Source of the DNA: Macrostomum hystrix
Lineage: Eukaryota > Platyhelminthes > Macrostomidae
Assembly (NCBI GenBank): GCA_950097015.1
Contig: CATNEN010000002.1
Location: 1,674,001-1,738,000 of the forward strand
Direction: 5' to 3'
Length of the DNA stretch: 64,000 nucleotides
The position numbers and the translations under genes were made by a program. Each line of letters begins with the position of its first letter. The first letter of the stretch is position 1. Below the pieces are notes generated by a model. The model ran no database searches and was not told the DNA's origin. It was given only the letters and a program-made list of their open reading frames with translations. Below, one piece after another: positions 1 to 15,100 of this stretch.

Positions 1-1
1 G

Positions 2-142
2 GCCCTCCAGACTTGCGGTCCGCTAAATGAGCTGCAATTCGTTTTACTATTGGACAGCTCTGTGAGACCCAAGGATAAGCAAAATTATCGGCGAATGATT
101 GTGACCAACGGAGGCATTGTGTCATGCATCATTACTAGGAAG
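2..142 (+). CDS. PARP4: PARP4 exon 1 (partial): first half of BRCT domain
   Basis: The frame is open from position 2 and ends at AAG before donor GTTAGT (phase 0). The stretch [17 protein letters not shown], followed by a segment ending [12 protein letters not shown], matches the first strand, helix and NGG turn of the PARP4 N-terminal BRCT domain. There is no in-frame ATG before position 95, which is too far into the fold to be the start, so translation begins upstream of the window. Confidence 0.8.
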
Positions 143-3100
143 GTTAGTGAGAAAATTGCACAGATTTTTATGCTTGCTACTCTAAGCACCTTGGTCACCT
201 TATATCTTACTAATGGGTTGAGAATTAAAGTTAGGTGCACGTTTTTTATTGGCTGAGTTCCGATTGGGCTACGGGGTTAGAAAGTTTTTAAGCAATTAGT
301 CTTATCTGAATAGCTAGAGGGATAGGCAAACTAATAGAGTCCAGGGTAGAAAAGTATGACTCAGAGCCGCGTCTGATTGGCTGAAAGGTCAGGAAAATAC
401 ATTTTAACGAATTTTTAAGGTTGTTAAGCTACCATTCACAATGATAAAAACAGATTAACTACCTGATAGTCTCTGACGGCATTGAGTTGGATAATTCAAA
501 AATTCGTCACGCCCTGAGTCTTGGCAAGCCGGTTGTTCGTCTCGGCTTTCTTGACGCCTGCCTAGCCGCCGGTCGACTAGTAGAAACTGATGAGTTCATT
601 GCGGCCGGCAAATCTGCTAGCAAACTCTTTCAACAAGGAGCCATTCGGAGTGAGTTATCTTGTGCTCATTGTAGTGACTCCATGTATTAATGCGTGTTAA
701 AAAGCAAATACTAATTTGAATTTATCAGTGCCCGAGAAGCCTGATGTACCAATATTTCGGCTGCAGAGTGTTACAAGTTTTCCGGAATCGCCTAAAATCG
801 TTACGCCCAGCGATCGCTTTGAACTGCTCCGGCACGCCATATTTGTTAAGGTTTGTTTTAACAATTGGAGCAATCGTCTTTAGCTGAATTCTTTGTTAGA
901 TGGGACATGTTAGTCACCTGATTCTTTCAATTAAAGCCACACTTATCTATTTCTATTGCCTGTGAACACTGATGTGTCTTTTTGGCGACAGAAAAGCGAC
1001 TCAAACGCTTCTCAAACGTCCCAAACGCTTCTAAAAAAACTGAAACGCTTCTCTAAAGTCTCAAATTCCACTTTAATGACTTATAGCTTCTCAAACAACT
1101 CAAATGCTTCTTAAACGTCTCAAATTCTCCTCATCTTCTATATAACTAAAGATGAAAACTATCTATATATATGTATGCGCGATCGATTTTCTCAAAAACG
1201 GCTTAACTGATTTTCACTATTTCTTCACCAAAAGATGCCAAATATGGGGACAATTATACACGTATTTTTATTAAGCTTAAATTTATTGCTAAAGGGATTA
1301 AATATTAGAAAAACTGTTTTAGATAGGATTTTTAATGCATTCAACCAGAGCCAGTTTTGTCAACGTGCACACCACTGCCAATTTTAATGATTGCATCAGG
1401 GCCAGTTTTGTTAAAAGTGAGTACACTGATAAGAATTTCACTGTGTCAACCCCACTGGCGAGACAGTCAGTGCGAATTTATTTATAAATAGACTAGCTTT
1501 TTTTGCCCGTTGTTTTTGGGGCAGAAATTTAAAGCAAAGCAGTAAGCAATTCACGTCTCTGTATTAACTTTATAGTGAAGGTCACCATTTATTTATTTAC
1601 TGCATTAATGAAAAGTGAAGAGTTTGTTTAAGGGCGTTCGCGTTTTAAGTAAAAAATAAGTGAAAAGTTTGTCCAAACAGCCCCCTCTTGATTACTTCTT
1701 TAGAAACATGTCTCTTAGCCACTCCTCTATACAGTCAGTGGCAGATCCAGGAATTTTGTTTTGGGGCGGTCTGTCAGGGGAGCGCCATGAGAATCACAGA
1801 GGGGGTGCCAGCGGCCGAAAAAGGGCGCCAGGAGCCAAGAAAGGGCGCCAGCGGCTGAAAAACGGGAGCCAGCGGCTGAAAAAGGGGCGCCAGCGGCCGA
1901 AAAGGGGCGCCAGTGCTGCGACTGGCGCCCCTGGTTGGGGCATCTTATTCCCATGATTAAAATTTAAGGGGGCGACTGCCCCCCCGCCCCCCCCCCTATA
2001 TCTGCCTCTGTATACAGTATGCATGTACACGCGTATACATAAGGAAAATAGCCATGGCACAACAATAACAATGTCAAAGAAACAAAATTAAACTGTTTCA
2101 GAGTTCAGAGTTAGACAGGTCAAGGTCAATTGGTGACTACTTTTCTATTAATTGCTTGCGAGTCACCTCAAGGCCTGGGGATACACCACATTCTTCGTTC
2201 TTCCCCTTGGTGCGAAAATGAATAGGCCAGCTGGAGTTCCAACACGGGAGCAGGCGACATAAAGCTGCCCATGCGAGAAGCAAGGAGTCTCCAGGTTGAT
2301 GCCAGCCACCTTCAGCGACTGTCCCTGAGCCTTGTTAATAGTCATCGCAAAGCACACTCTCACAGGGAACTGCAGTCGCTTGAACTGAAATGGCAGGTCC
2401 GTGGGGATAATTGGAATCCGGGGAACGAACACAGACTCTCCTCTGCCAGATCCAGTCATTATCGTGGCCTCAATCACGTGTGGGAAGAGCCGCCTGACTA
2501 TCAGTCTGGTGCCGTTACACAGCCTTGGCGCATTCAGGTTGCGGAGGAGCATAATTGGTGCCCCAACTTTCAGCTGCAAGTTGTGCGATGGAGTTCCAGG
2601 AGGATCTAGAGAGTTCAGAAACTCAACAGGATACTCCACAGCGGTGTCATCAGTCAACGTTGTATCAATTGACTTGTAGGTGAAAACTGCACCTGGCAAC
2701 TCCTGAAGCAGTTGGTAGTTAATTTCGTTGGCGGCATCATTTCTAGGACACAGAATTGCCCTCTCTGACAGCCAGTCAACGTCAGCATATCGAACCATCA
2801 GGTTCGGGTAAACTTTTGCCTTGAGCTTTTTGACGATTTTTGAGCAGTTTTTTGCACTTTTGAGCAGGAAGGAAATTATTTTTCGGGAATTTGAGTAGCC
2901 TATTGCACTCAGCGTAGGTGGTTTTAGGTATGTGCAAAGTTTGGTGCGATTTGGTTGAGCGGTTTCGGCGTCTATAAAGACAAAAGACAGACACTGGGAC
3001 GCCACCGCACTCACCGCACTCAGTCTCAGTGCTGCTTGGGGGCCAGTAGACAATCTAGGGGTTTGGGCTGTGTACATTCACGGCTTGAAATACAATGTAC

Positions 3101-6100
3101 AGTCTGGGGCTTCGGCGCCCGGGGAAGGGAGGGGGGTGGCTGTAATAAAATTTGGCCCGCAGAGTGGCGGAGGGGAGTTGGGGTGGCTGTCCTCGGAAAA
3201 CAAAAAGTGACTCACTTTGAGATGATGCAGCTTTGCTCTGGATTGAGTAGAGATGTTCAAAATTGACAGCATTGTTGGAAAACATGTAAAGTGTAAGTGG
3301 ATCAAATTTGGAGAAAATCTGACAAATTGGGGCGACGATATGTCGAATTGAGTGATTTTTTTACGATTTTTGAGCAGTTTTTTGCACTTTTGAGCAGGAA
3401 GGAAATGATTTTTTCGGGAATTTGAGTAGCCTATTGCACTCAGCGTAGGTGGTTTTAGGTATGTGCAAAGTTTGGTGCGATTTGGTTGAGCGGTTTCGGC
3501 GTCTATAAAGACAAAAGGTTGCACACACACACACACACACACAGACAGACAGAGTTTTCACTTTTATATATATAGATTGCATCACATCTTTTCACACCCA
3601 TGTCAGAATTTCACTGACTGCCGCTAAATTGGAATTGCATCGTCAACTTGCGCAACACTCCCTAGCTGACTGAGTTAGAAGCCTGCACGATCTGGACAGA
3701 ACCTATATTAAGTGTACTCTATTTGTACAAAGCCAGAACTTTGAGAATTCATTTTATAAGGCTAATTTTTGCCTCCACAATCCAACAGTCGGAGTAGCCG
3801 ATGTGTAGGCACTAGGAATAGGTTAGGCTAGGCAAGGCGAAGTGTCCTTGGTTCGACTCTGCACTGCGTCAAATATTTGAAATAATTTTCAGTCAGTAGT
3901 GATGGATGCAAAGCAAATTTTTTAATTTTAATTTTGGAAATAAGTGGGAAATTTTTAATTCCCTTATGCCAACCCAGAGTTTGAATCATGGCTAAACCCG
4001 AGTTTGAATCAAGGCTAACCCAGAGTTTTAATCATGACTAAACCAGATTTTGAATCATGGTTAAACCAGGGTTTGAATTATGGCTAAACCAGAGTTTAAA
4101 TCATGGCTAAACCAGAGTTTAAATCATGGCTAAACCAGAGTTTAAATCATGGCTAAACCAGAGTTTGAATCATGGCTTACCCAGAGTTTGAATCCTGGCA
4201 AAATCAGAGTTTGAATCATGGCTAAACCAGAGTCTGAATCATGGCTAAACCAGAGTTTCAATCATGGCTAAACCAGAGTCTGAATCATGGCCAAACCAGA
4301 GTTTGAATCATTGCAAAAACAGAGTTTGAATCATGGCTAAACCAGAGTTTGAATCATAGCCCACCAGGGTTTAAAACATGGCGAAACCTGGGTTTGAATC
4401 TTGGCTAACCCAGCGTTTGAAAAATCAACGTCAACTGGGGAGTCATCATCAAAATGGGGATCATGGTGAACTGGGGGATAATCGTCAATCGGAGGATCTT
4501 GGTAAACTGGGGGATAATTGTCAACTGGGGGATCATTGTCAACTGGGGGATCATTGTCAACTGGGGGGTAATGGTCAACTGGGGGATAATCGTCAACTGG
4601 GGGATCATGGTAAACTGGGGGATAATTGTCAACTGGGGGATCATTGTCAACTGGGGGATCATCATCAACTGGGGGATCATTGTGAACTGGGGGATCATTG
4701 TCAACTGGGGGATCATTGTCAACTGTGGGATCATTGTCAACTGGGGGATCATTGTCAACTGGGGGATCATCATCAACTGGGGGATCATTGTGAACTGGGG
4801 GATCTTTGTCAACTGGGGGATAATTGTCAACTAGGGGATCATTGTTGCTATAAAAGTCTGTAAATTCAGCTGCTAAAAAGTATATACTAGACTAATTAAA
4901 AGTATTTCTGCTCCCCGAAGGGGGGCCAAAACTTGCTAGTCCACTATACTAAAAATGAAATGGTTGCTTGGTTGCTTGCTTGCTTGGTTGCTTGCTTGCT
5001 TGTAATTGATTTTCTCCCGAACGGCTCAACCGATTTTCACCATTTCTTCACTAAAATATGCCAAATATGGGCAGAATTTTACACGTATTTTTATTAAGCT
5101 GAACTTTATTGCTAAGGGGATTAAATATTCGAAAAACATTATTTTGTCAAAGGTCAAACCATCTTGGCCTATTGAGAATTTCACTGACAGCCACTGAATT
5201 AGAATTGCATCGTCAAATTGCGCAACAACCCCTAGCTGATTGAATTTGAAGCCTGCACTCTGGAGACAAATTTGAAATAAATGTACACAACCAACTGCGA
5301 GACTGAGTGTACTCTATTTTCTTACTTCATTGTACAAAGCCAGAACTTTGAGAATTCATTTTATAAGGCTGATTTTTGCACCCACTAACCAACAGTCGGA
5401 ATAGCCGATGTGTAGGCACTAGGAATAGGTTAGGCTAGGCTAGGGTTCGATTCTGCACTGGGTCAAATCATTTAGACTAATTTTCAGCCAGTAGTGATTG
5501 AAGATTATTTTATATTATTTTTTATATTTCGTAAATAAAATATCATAAATCATAGCAAATCTGAGTTTGAATCATGGCTAAACCAGAGTTTGAATCATGG
5601 CTAAACCAGCGTCTGAATCATGGCTAAACCAGAGTTTGAATCATGGCTAAACCAGAGTCTGAATCATGGCTAAACCAGAGTTTAAATCATGGCTAAACCA
5701 GAGTCTGAATCATGGCTAAACCAGAGTTTAAATCATGGCTAAACCAGAGTTTGAATCATAGCCAACCAGAGTCTGAATCATGGCAAAACGAGAGTTTGAA
5801 TCATAGCCCACCAGGGTTTAAAACATGGCTAAACCAGGGTTTGAATCATAGCCAACCAGAGTCTGAATCATGGCAAAACGAGAGTTTGAATCATAGCCCA
5901 CCAGGGTTTAAAACATGGCGAAACCAGAGTCTGAATCATGGCTTAACCAGAGTTTGAATCATGGCTAAACCAGAGTCTGAATCATGGCTAAACCAGCGTC
6001 TGAATCATGGCTAAACCAGAGTTTGAACCATGGCTAAACCAGAGTCTGAATCATGGCTAAACCAGAGTTTCAATCATGGCTAAACCAGAGTCTGAATCAT

Positions 6101-9100
6101 GGCTAAACCAGAGTTTCAATCATGGCTAAACCAGCGTCTGAATCATGGCTAAACCAGCGTCTGAATCATGGCTAAACCAGAGTTTGAATCATGGCTAAAC
6201 CAGAGTCTGAATCATGGCTAAACCAGCGTCTGAATCATGGCTAAACCAGAGTCTGAATCATGGCTAAACCAGAGTCTGAATCATGGCTAAACCAGAGTTT
6301 GAATCATGGCTAAACCAGAGTTTGAAACATGGCTAAACCAGAGCTTGAATCATGGCAAAACCAGAGTCTGAATCATGGCTAAACCAGAGTCTGAATCATG
6401 GCAAAACGAGAGTTTGAATCATAGCCCACCAGGGTTTAAAACATGGCTAAACCAGAGTTTGAATCTTGGCTAAACCAGAGTTTGAATCATAGCCAACCAG
6501 AGTCTGAATCATGGCAAAACGAGAGTTTGAATCATAGCCCACCAGGGTTTAAAACATGGCGAAACCTGAGTCTGAATCATGGCTAAACCAGAGTTTAAAT
6601 CATGGCTAAACCAGAGTCTGAATCATGGCTTAACCAGAGTTTAAATCATGGCTAAACCAGAGTTTGAAACATGGCTAAACCAGAGCTTGAATCATGGCAA
6701 AACCAGAGTCTGAATCATGGCTAAACCAGAGTTTAAATCATGGCTAAACCAGAGTTTGAATCATAGCCAACCAGAGTCTGAATCATGGCAAAACGAGAGT
6801 TTGAATCATAGCCCACCAGGGTTTAAAACATGGCTAAACCAGAGTTTGAATCTTGGCTAAACCAGAGTTTGAATCATAGCCAACCAGAGTCTGAATCATG
6901 GCAAAACGAGAGTTTGAATCATAGCCCACCAGGGTTTAAAACATGGCGAAACCAGAGTCTGAATCATGGCTTAACCAGAGTTTGAATCATGGCTAAACCA
7001 GAGTCTGAATCATGGCTAAACCAGCGTCTGAATCATGGCTAAACCAGAGTTTGAACCATGGCTAAACCAGAGTCTGAATCATGGCTAAACCAGAGTTTAA
7101 ATCATGGCTAAACCAGAGTCTGAATCATGGCTAAACCAGAGTTTCAATCATGGCTAAACCAGCGTCTGAATCATGGCTAAACCAGCGTCTGAATCATGGC
7201 TAAACCAGAGTTTGAATCATGGCTAAACCAGAGTCTGAATCATGGCTAAACCAGCGTCTGAATCATGGCTAAACCAGAGTCTGAATCATGGCTAAACCAG
7301 AGTCTGAATCATGGCTAAACCAGAGTCTGAATCATGGCAAAACGAGAGTTTGAATCATAGCCCACCAGGGTTTAAAACATGGCTAAACCAGAGTTTGAAT
7401 CTTGGCTAAACCAGAGTTTGAATCATAGCCAACCAGAGTCTGAATCATGGCAAAACGAGAGTTTGAATCATAGCCCACCAGGGTTTAAAACATGGCGAAA
7501 CCTGAGTTTGAATCTTGGCTAACCCAGTGTTTGAAAAATCAACGTCAACTGGGGAGTCATCATCAAAATGGGGATCATGGTGAACTGGGGGATAATCGTC
7601 AACTGGGGGATCATGGTAAACTGGGGGATAATTGTCAACTGGGGGATCATTGTCAACTGGGGGATCATTGTCAACTGGGGGATCATTGTCAACTGGGGGA
7701 TCATTGTCAACTGGGGGATCATCGTCAACTGGGGGATCATTGTCAACTGGGGTATCATTTTCAACTGGGGGATCATTGTCAACTAGGGGATCATTGTCCA
7801 CTGGGGAATGATTGTCAACTGGGTAATCATGTCAACTGGGGGATCATTGTCAACTGGGGGATCATTGTCAACTGTAGGATCATTGTCAACTAGGGGATCA
7901 TGGCCAACTGGGGATCATTGTGAACTGGGTGATCATTGTCAACTGGGGGATCATCTTCAACTGGGGGATCATTGTCAACTGGGAGATCATTGTAAACTGG
8001 GGGATCATCATCAACTGGGGGATCATTGTCAACTGGGGGATCATTGTCAACTGTAGGATCATTGTCAACTAGGGGATCATGGCCAACTGGGGATCATTGT
8101 GAACTGGGTGATCATTGTCAACTGGGGGATCATCTTCAACTGGGGGATCATTGTCAACTGGGAGATCATTGTAAACTGGGGGATCATCATCAACTGGGGG
8201 ATCATTGTCAACTGTGGGATCATTGTCAACTAGGGGATCATGGCCAACTGGGGATCATTGTGAACTGGGTGATCATTGTCAAATGGGGGATCATCTTCAA
8301 CTGGGTGATCATTGTCAACTGGGGTATCATTGTAAACTGGGGGATCATTGTCCACTGGGGAATGATTGTCAACTGGGTAATCATTGTCAACTGGGTAATC
8401 ATTGTCAACTGGGGGATCATTGTCAACTGGGGGATCATTGTCAACTGGGGGATCATTGTCAACTGGGGGATCATTGTCAACTGGGAGATCATTGTAAACT
8501 GGGGAATCATCATCAACTGGGGGATCATTGTAAACTGGGGGATCATTGTCAACTGTGGGATCATTGTCAACTAGGGGATCATGGCCAACTGGGGATCATT
8601 GTGAACTGGGGGATCATTGTCAACTGGTGGATCATTGTCAACTGGGAGATCATTGTCAACTGGGGGATCATTGTCAACTGGGGGATCATTGTCAACTGGA
8701 GGATCATTGTCAACTGGGTGATCATTATCAACTGGGGGATCATTGTCAACTGGGGGATCATTGTCAACTGTGGGATCATTGTCAACTGGGGGATCATTGT
8801 CAACTGGTGGATCATTGTCAACTGGGAGATCATTGTCAACTGGGGGATCATTGTCAACTGGGGGATCTTTGTCAACTGGGGGATCATTGTCAACTGGGTG
8901 ATCATTATCAACTGGGGGATCATTGTCAACTGGGGGATCATTGTCAACTGGGGGATCATTGTCAACTGGGGGATCATTATCAACTGGGGGATCATTGTCA
9001 ACTGGGGGATCATTATCAACTGGGGGATCATTGTCAACTGTGGGATCATTGTCAACTAGGGGATCATGGCCAACTGGGGATCATTGTGAACTGGGTGATC

Positions 9101-12100
9101 ATTGTCAACTGGGGGATCATCTTCAACTGGGTGATCATTGTCAACTGGGGTATCATTGTAAACTGGGGGATCATTGTCCACTGGGGAATGATTGTCAACT
9201 GGGTAATCATTGTCAACTGGGTAATCATTGTCAACTGGGGGATCATTGTCAACTGGGGGATCATTGTCAACTGGGGGATCATTGTCAACTGGGGGATCAT
9301 TGTAAACTGGGGGATCATTTTCAACAGGGAGATCATTGTAAACTGGGGAATCATCATCAACTGGGGGATCATTGTAAACTGGGGGATCATTGTCAACTGT
9401 GGGATCATTGTCAACTAGGGGATCATGGCCAACTGGGGATCATTGTGAACTGGGGGATCATTGTCAACTGGGGGAACATTGTCAACTGGGGGATCATTGT
9501 CAACTGGGAGATCATTGTAAACTGGGGAATCATCATCAACTGGGGGATCATTGTAAACTGGGGGATCATTGTCAACTGTGGGATCATTGTCAACTAGGGG
9601 ATCATGGCCAACTGGGGATCATTGTGAACTGGGGGATCATTGTCAACTGGTGGATCATTGTCAACTGGGAGATCATTGTCAACTGGGGGATCATTGTCAA
9701 CTGGGGGATCATTGTCAACTGGAGGATCATTGTCAACTGGGTGATCATTATCAACTGGGGGATCATTGTCAACTGGGGGATCATTGTCAACTGTGGGATC
9801 ATTGTCAACTGGGGGATCATTGTCAACTGGTGGATCATTGTCAACTGGGAGATCATTGTCAACTGGGGGATCATTGTCAACTGGGGGATCTTTGTCAACT
9901 GGGGGATCATTGTCAACTGGGTGATCATTATCAACTGGGGGATCATTGTCAACTGGGGGATCATTGTCAACTGGGGGATCATTGTCAACTGGGGGATCAT
10001 TATCAACTGGGGGATCATTGTCAACTGGGGGATCATTATCAACTGGGGGATCATTGTCAACTGATCATTGTAGCGCAAAAAAGGCTGACAATACAGCTGC
10101 TAAAAAGTATATACTGGACGAGTTAAAAATATTTCTGCTCCCCGAAGGGGGGCAAAACTTGCTAGTCTACTATACTAAAAATGAAATGCTTGCTTGGTTG
10201 GTTGTAATTGATTTTCTTCCAAACGGCTCAACCGATTTTCACCATTTCTTCACCAAAAGATGCCAAATATGGGGAGAATTATACACGTATTTTTATTAAG
10301 CTTAACTTTATTGCTAAAGGGATTAAATATTCGAAAAACATGATTTTTCAAAGGTCAAACCATCTTGGCCTATTGAGAATTTTACTCACTGCCACTGAAT
10401 TAGAATTGCATCGTCAAATTGCGCAACAACCCCTAGCTGATTGAATTTGAAGCCTGCACTCTGGAGACAAATTGGAAATAAATGTACACAACCAACCGCA
10501 AGACTGAGTGTACTCTATTTTCTTACTTCATTGTACAAAGCCAGAACTTTGAGAATTCATTTTATAAGGCTGATTTTTGCACCCACTAACCAACAGTCGG
10601 AATAGCCGATGTGTAGGCACTAGGAATAGGTTAGGCTAGGCTAGGGTTCGATTCTGCACTGCATCAAATCATTTAGACTAATTTTCAGCCAGTAGTGATT
10701 GAAGACTATTTTATATTATTTTTTTCATTTCGTAAATAAAATATCATAAATCATAGCAAACCTGAATTTGAATCATGGCAAAAATAGAGCTTGAATCATG
10801 GCTAAACCAGCGTCTGAATCATGGCTAAACCAGAGCTTGAATCATGGCTAAACTGGAGTCTGAATCATGGCTAAACCAGAGTCTGAATCATGGCTAAACC
10901 AGCGTCTGAATCATGGCTAAACCAGAGTCTGAATCATGGCTAAACCAGAGTCTGAATCATGGCTAAACCAGAGTCTGAATCATGGCTTAACCAGAGTTTG
11001 AATCATGGCTAAACTGGAGTCTGAATCATGGCTAAACCAGAGTCTGAATCATGGCTAAACCAGAGTCTGAATCATGGCTTAACCAGAGTTTGAATCATGG
11101 CTAAACCAGAGTCTGAATCATGGCTAAACCAGAGTCTGAATCATGGATAAACCAGAGTCTGAATCATGGCTAAACCAGCGTCTGAATCATGGCTAAACCA
11201 GAGTTTGAATCATGGCTAAACCAGAGTTTGAATCATGGCTTAACCAGAGTTTGAATCATGGCTAAACCAGAGTCTGAATCATGGCTTAACCAGAATTTAA
11301 ATCATGGCTAAACCAGAGTCTGAATCATGGCTTAACCAGAGTCTGAATCATGGCTAAACCAGAGTTTGAATCATGGCTTAACCAGAGTTTGAATCATGGC
11401 TAAACCAGAGTCTGAATCATGGCTAAAATAGAGTCTGAATCATGGCTAAACCAGAGTCTGAATCATGGCTAAACCAGAGTCTGAATCATGGCTAAACTAG
11501 AGTCTGAATCATGGCTAAACCAGAGTCTGAATCATGGCTAAACCAGAGTTTGAATCATGGCTAAACCAGAGTTTGAATCATGGCTTAACCAGAGTTTGAA
11601 TCATGGCTAAACCAGAGTCTGAATCATGGCTTAACCAGAATTTAAATCATGGCTAAACCAGAGTCTGAATCATGGCTTAAACAGAGTCTGAATCATGGCT
11701 AAACCAGAGTCTGAATCATGGCTAAACTGGAGTCTGAATCATGGCTAAACCATAGTCTGAATCATGGCTAAAATAGAGTCTGAATCATGGCTAAACCAGA
11801 GTCTGAATCATGGCTAAACCAGAGTCTGAATCATGGCTAAACTAGAGTCTGAATCATGGCTAAACCAGCGTCTGAATCATGGCTAAACCAGAGTTTGAAT
11901 CATGGCTAAACCAGAGTTTCAATCATGGCTAAACCAGCGTCTGAATCATGGCTAAACCAGCGTCTGAATCATGGCTAAACCAGCGTCTGAATCATGGCTA
12001 AACCATAGTCTGAATCATGGCTAAAATAGAGTCTGAATCATGGCTAAACCAGAGTCTGAATCATGGCTAAACTAGAGTCTGAATCATGGCTAAACCAGAG

Positions 12101-15100
12101 TTTGAATCATGGCTAAACTAGAGTCTGAATCATGGCTAAACCAGAGTCTGAATCATGGCTAAACTAGAGTCTGAATCATGGCTAAACCAGCGTCTGAATC
12201 ATGGCTAAACCAGAGTTTGAATCATGGCTAAACCAGAGTTTCAATCATGGCTAAACCAGCGTCTGAATCATGGCTAAACCAGCGTCTGAATCATGGCTAA
12301 ACCAGAGTTTGAATCATAGCCAACCAGAGTCTGAATCATGGCAAAACGAGAGTTTGAATCATGGCTAAACCAGAGTCTGAATCATGGCTAAACCAGAGTC
12401 TCAATCATGGCAAAACCAGAGTCTGAATCATGGCTAAAATAGAGTCTGAATCATGGCTAAACCAGAGTCTGAATCATGGCTAAACCAGAGTCTGAATCAT
12501 GGCTAAACTAGAGTCTGAATCATGGCTAAACCAGAGTCTGAATCATGGCTAAACCAGAGTTTGAATCATGGCTAAACCAGAGTTTGAATCATGGCTTAAC
12601 CAGAGTTTGAATCATGGCTAAACCAGAGTCTGAATCATGGCTTAACCAGAATTTAAATCATGGCTAAACCAGAGTCTGAATCATGGCTGAAACAGAGTCT
12701 GAATCATGGCTAAACCAGAGTCTGAATCATGGCTAAACTGGAGTCTGAATCATGGCTAAACCATAGTCTGAATCATGGCTAAAATAGAGTCTGAATCATG
12801 GCTAAACCAGAGTCTGAATCATGGCTAAACCAGAGTCTGAATCATGGCTAAACTAGAGTCTGAATCATGGCTAAACCAGCGTCTGAATCATGGCTAAACC
12901 AGAGTTTGAATCATGGCTAAACCAGAGTTTCAATCATGGCTAAACCAGCGTCTGAATCATGGCTAAACCAGCGTCTGAATCATGGCTAAACCAGCGTCTG
13001 AATCATGGCTAAACCATAGTCTGAATCATGGCTAAAATAGAGTCTGAATCATGGCTAAACCAGAGTCTGAATCATGGCTAAACTAGAGTCTGAATCATGG
13101 CTAAACCAGAGTTTGAATCATGGCTAAACTAGAGTCTGAATCATGGCTAAACCAGAGTCTGAATCATGGCTAAACTAGAGTCTGAATCATGGCTAAACCA
13201 GCGTCTGAATCATGGCTAAACCAGAGTTTGAATCATGGCTAAACCAGAGTTTCAATCATGGCTAAACCAGCGTCTGAATCATGGCTAAACCAGCGTCTGA
13301 ATCATGGCTAAACCAGAGTTTGAATCATAGCCAACCAGAGTCTGAATCATGGCAAAACGAGAGTTTGAATCATGGCTAAACCAGAGTCTGAATCATGGCT
13401 AAACCAGAGTCTGAATCATGGCAAAACTGGAGTCTGAATCATGGCTAAACCATAGTCTGAATCATGGCTAAAATAGAGTCTGAATCATGGCTAAACCAGC
13501 GTCTGAATCATGGCTAAACCAGAGTTTGAATCATGGCTAAACCAGAGTTTCAATCATGGCTAAACCAGCGTCTGAATCATGGCTAAACCAGCGTCTGAAT
13601 CATGGCTAAACCAGAGTTTGAATCATAGCCAACCAGAGTCTGAATCATGGCAAAACGAGAGTTTGAATCATAGCCCACCAGGGTTTAAAACATGGCGAAA
13701 CCTGAGTTTGAATCTTGGCTAACCTGTTTGAAAAATCAACGTCAACTGGGGAGTCATCATCAAAATGGGGATCATGGTGAACTGGGGGATCATGGTAAAC
13801 TGGGGGATAATTGTCGACTGGGGGATCAATGTCAACCGGGGGATCATTGTCAACTGGGGGATCATTGTCAACTGGGGGATCATTGTCAAATGGGGGATCA
13901 TTGTCAACTGGGGGATCTTTGTCAACTGGGGGTTCATTGTCAACTGGGGGTTCATTGTCAACTGGGGGATCATTGTCAACTGGGGGATCATTGTGAACTG
14001 AGAGATCATTGTCAAGTGGGGGGTAATGGTCAACTGGGGGATAATTGTCAACTGGGGAATCATCATCAACTGGGGATCATCATCAACTGGGGGATCATTG
14101 AGAACTGTTGGATCTTTGTCAACTGGGGGATCATTGTATACTGTGGGATCATTGTCAACTGGGGGATCATTGTCAACTGGGGGATCATTGTCAACTGGGG
14201 GATCGTTGTCAACTGGGGGTTCATTGTCAACTGGGGGATCATTGTCAACTGGGGGATCATTGTCAACTGGGGGATCATCATTAACTGGGGGATCATTGTC
14301 AACTGGGGGATCATTGTCAACTGGGTGATCATCATCAACTGGGGGATCATTGTTAACTAGGGGATCATTGTCAACTGGGGGATCATCATCAACTGGGGGA
14401 TCATTGTCAACTGGGGGAACATTGTCAACTGGAGGAACATTGTTAACTAGGGATCATCATCAATGGGGAGACTTCATCAACTGGGGGATCATTGTGAACT
14501 GGGGGATCTTTGTTAACTGGGGGATCATTGTCAACTGGGGGATCATTCTCAACTGGGGGATCATTGTCAACTGGGGGATCAACTGGGGGATCATCATTAA
14601 CTGGGGGATCATTGTCAACTGGGGGATCATTGTCAACTGGGTGATCATCATCAACTGGGGGATCATTGTTAACTGGGGGAACATTGTCAAATGGAGGAAC
14701 ATTGTTAACTGGGGATCATCATCAATGGGGAGACTTCATCAACTGGGGGATCATTGTGAACTGGGGGATCTTTGTTAACTGGGGGATCATTGTCAACTGG
14801 GGGATCATTGTCAAATGGGGGATCATTGTCAACTGGGGGATCATTTTCAACTGGGGGATCATTGTCAACTGGGTGATCATCATCAACTGGGGGATCATTG
14901 TCAACTGGGGGAACATTGTCAAATGGAGGAACATTGTTAACTGGGGATCATCATCAATGGGGAGACTTCATCAACTGGGGGATCATTGTCAACTGGGGGA
15001 TCATTGTCAACTGGGTGATCATCATCAACTGGGGGATCATTGTTAACTGGGGGAACATTGTCAAATGGAGGAACATTGTTAACTGGGGATCATCATCAAT

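Noticed and set aside
4378..10126. Long open frames with repeated LGDHCQ, GIIVNW or GGSLST peptides
   Set aside because: They are translations of an 18-bp minisatellite (multiple of three) and appear on both strands; not genes.
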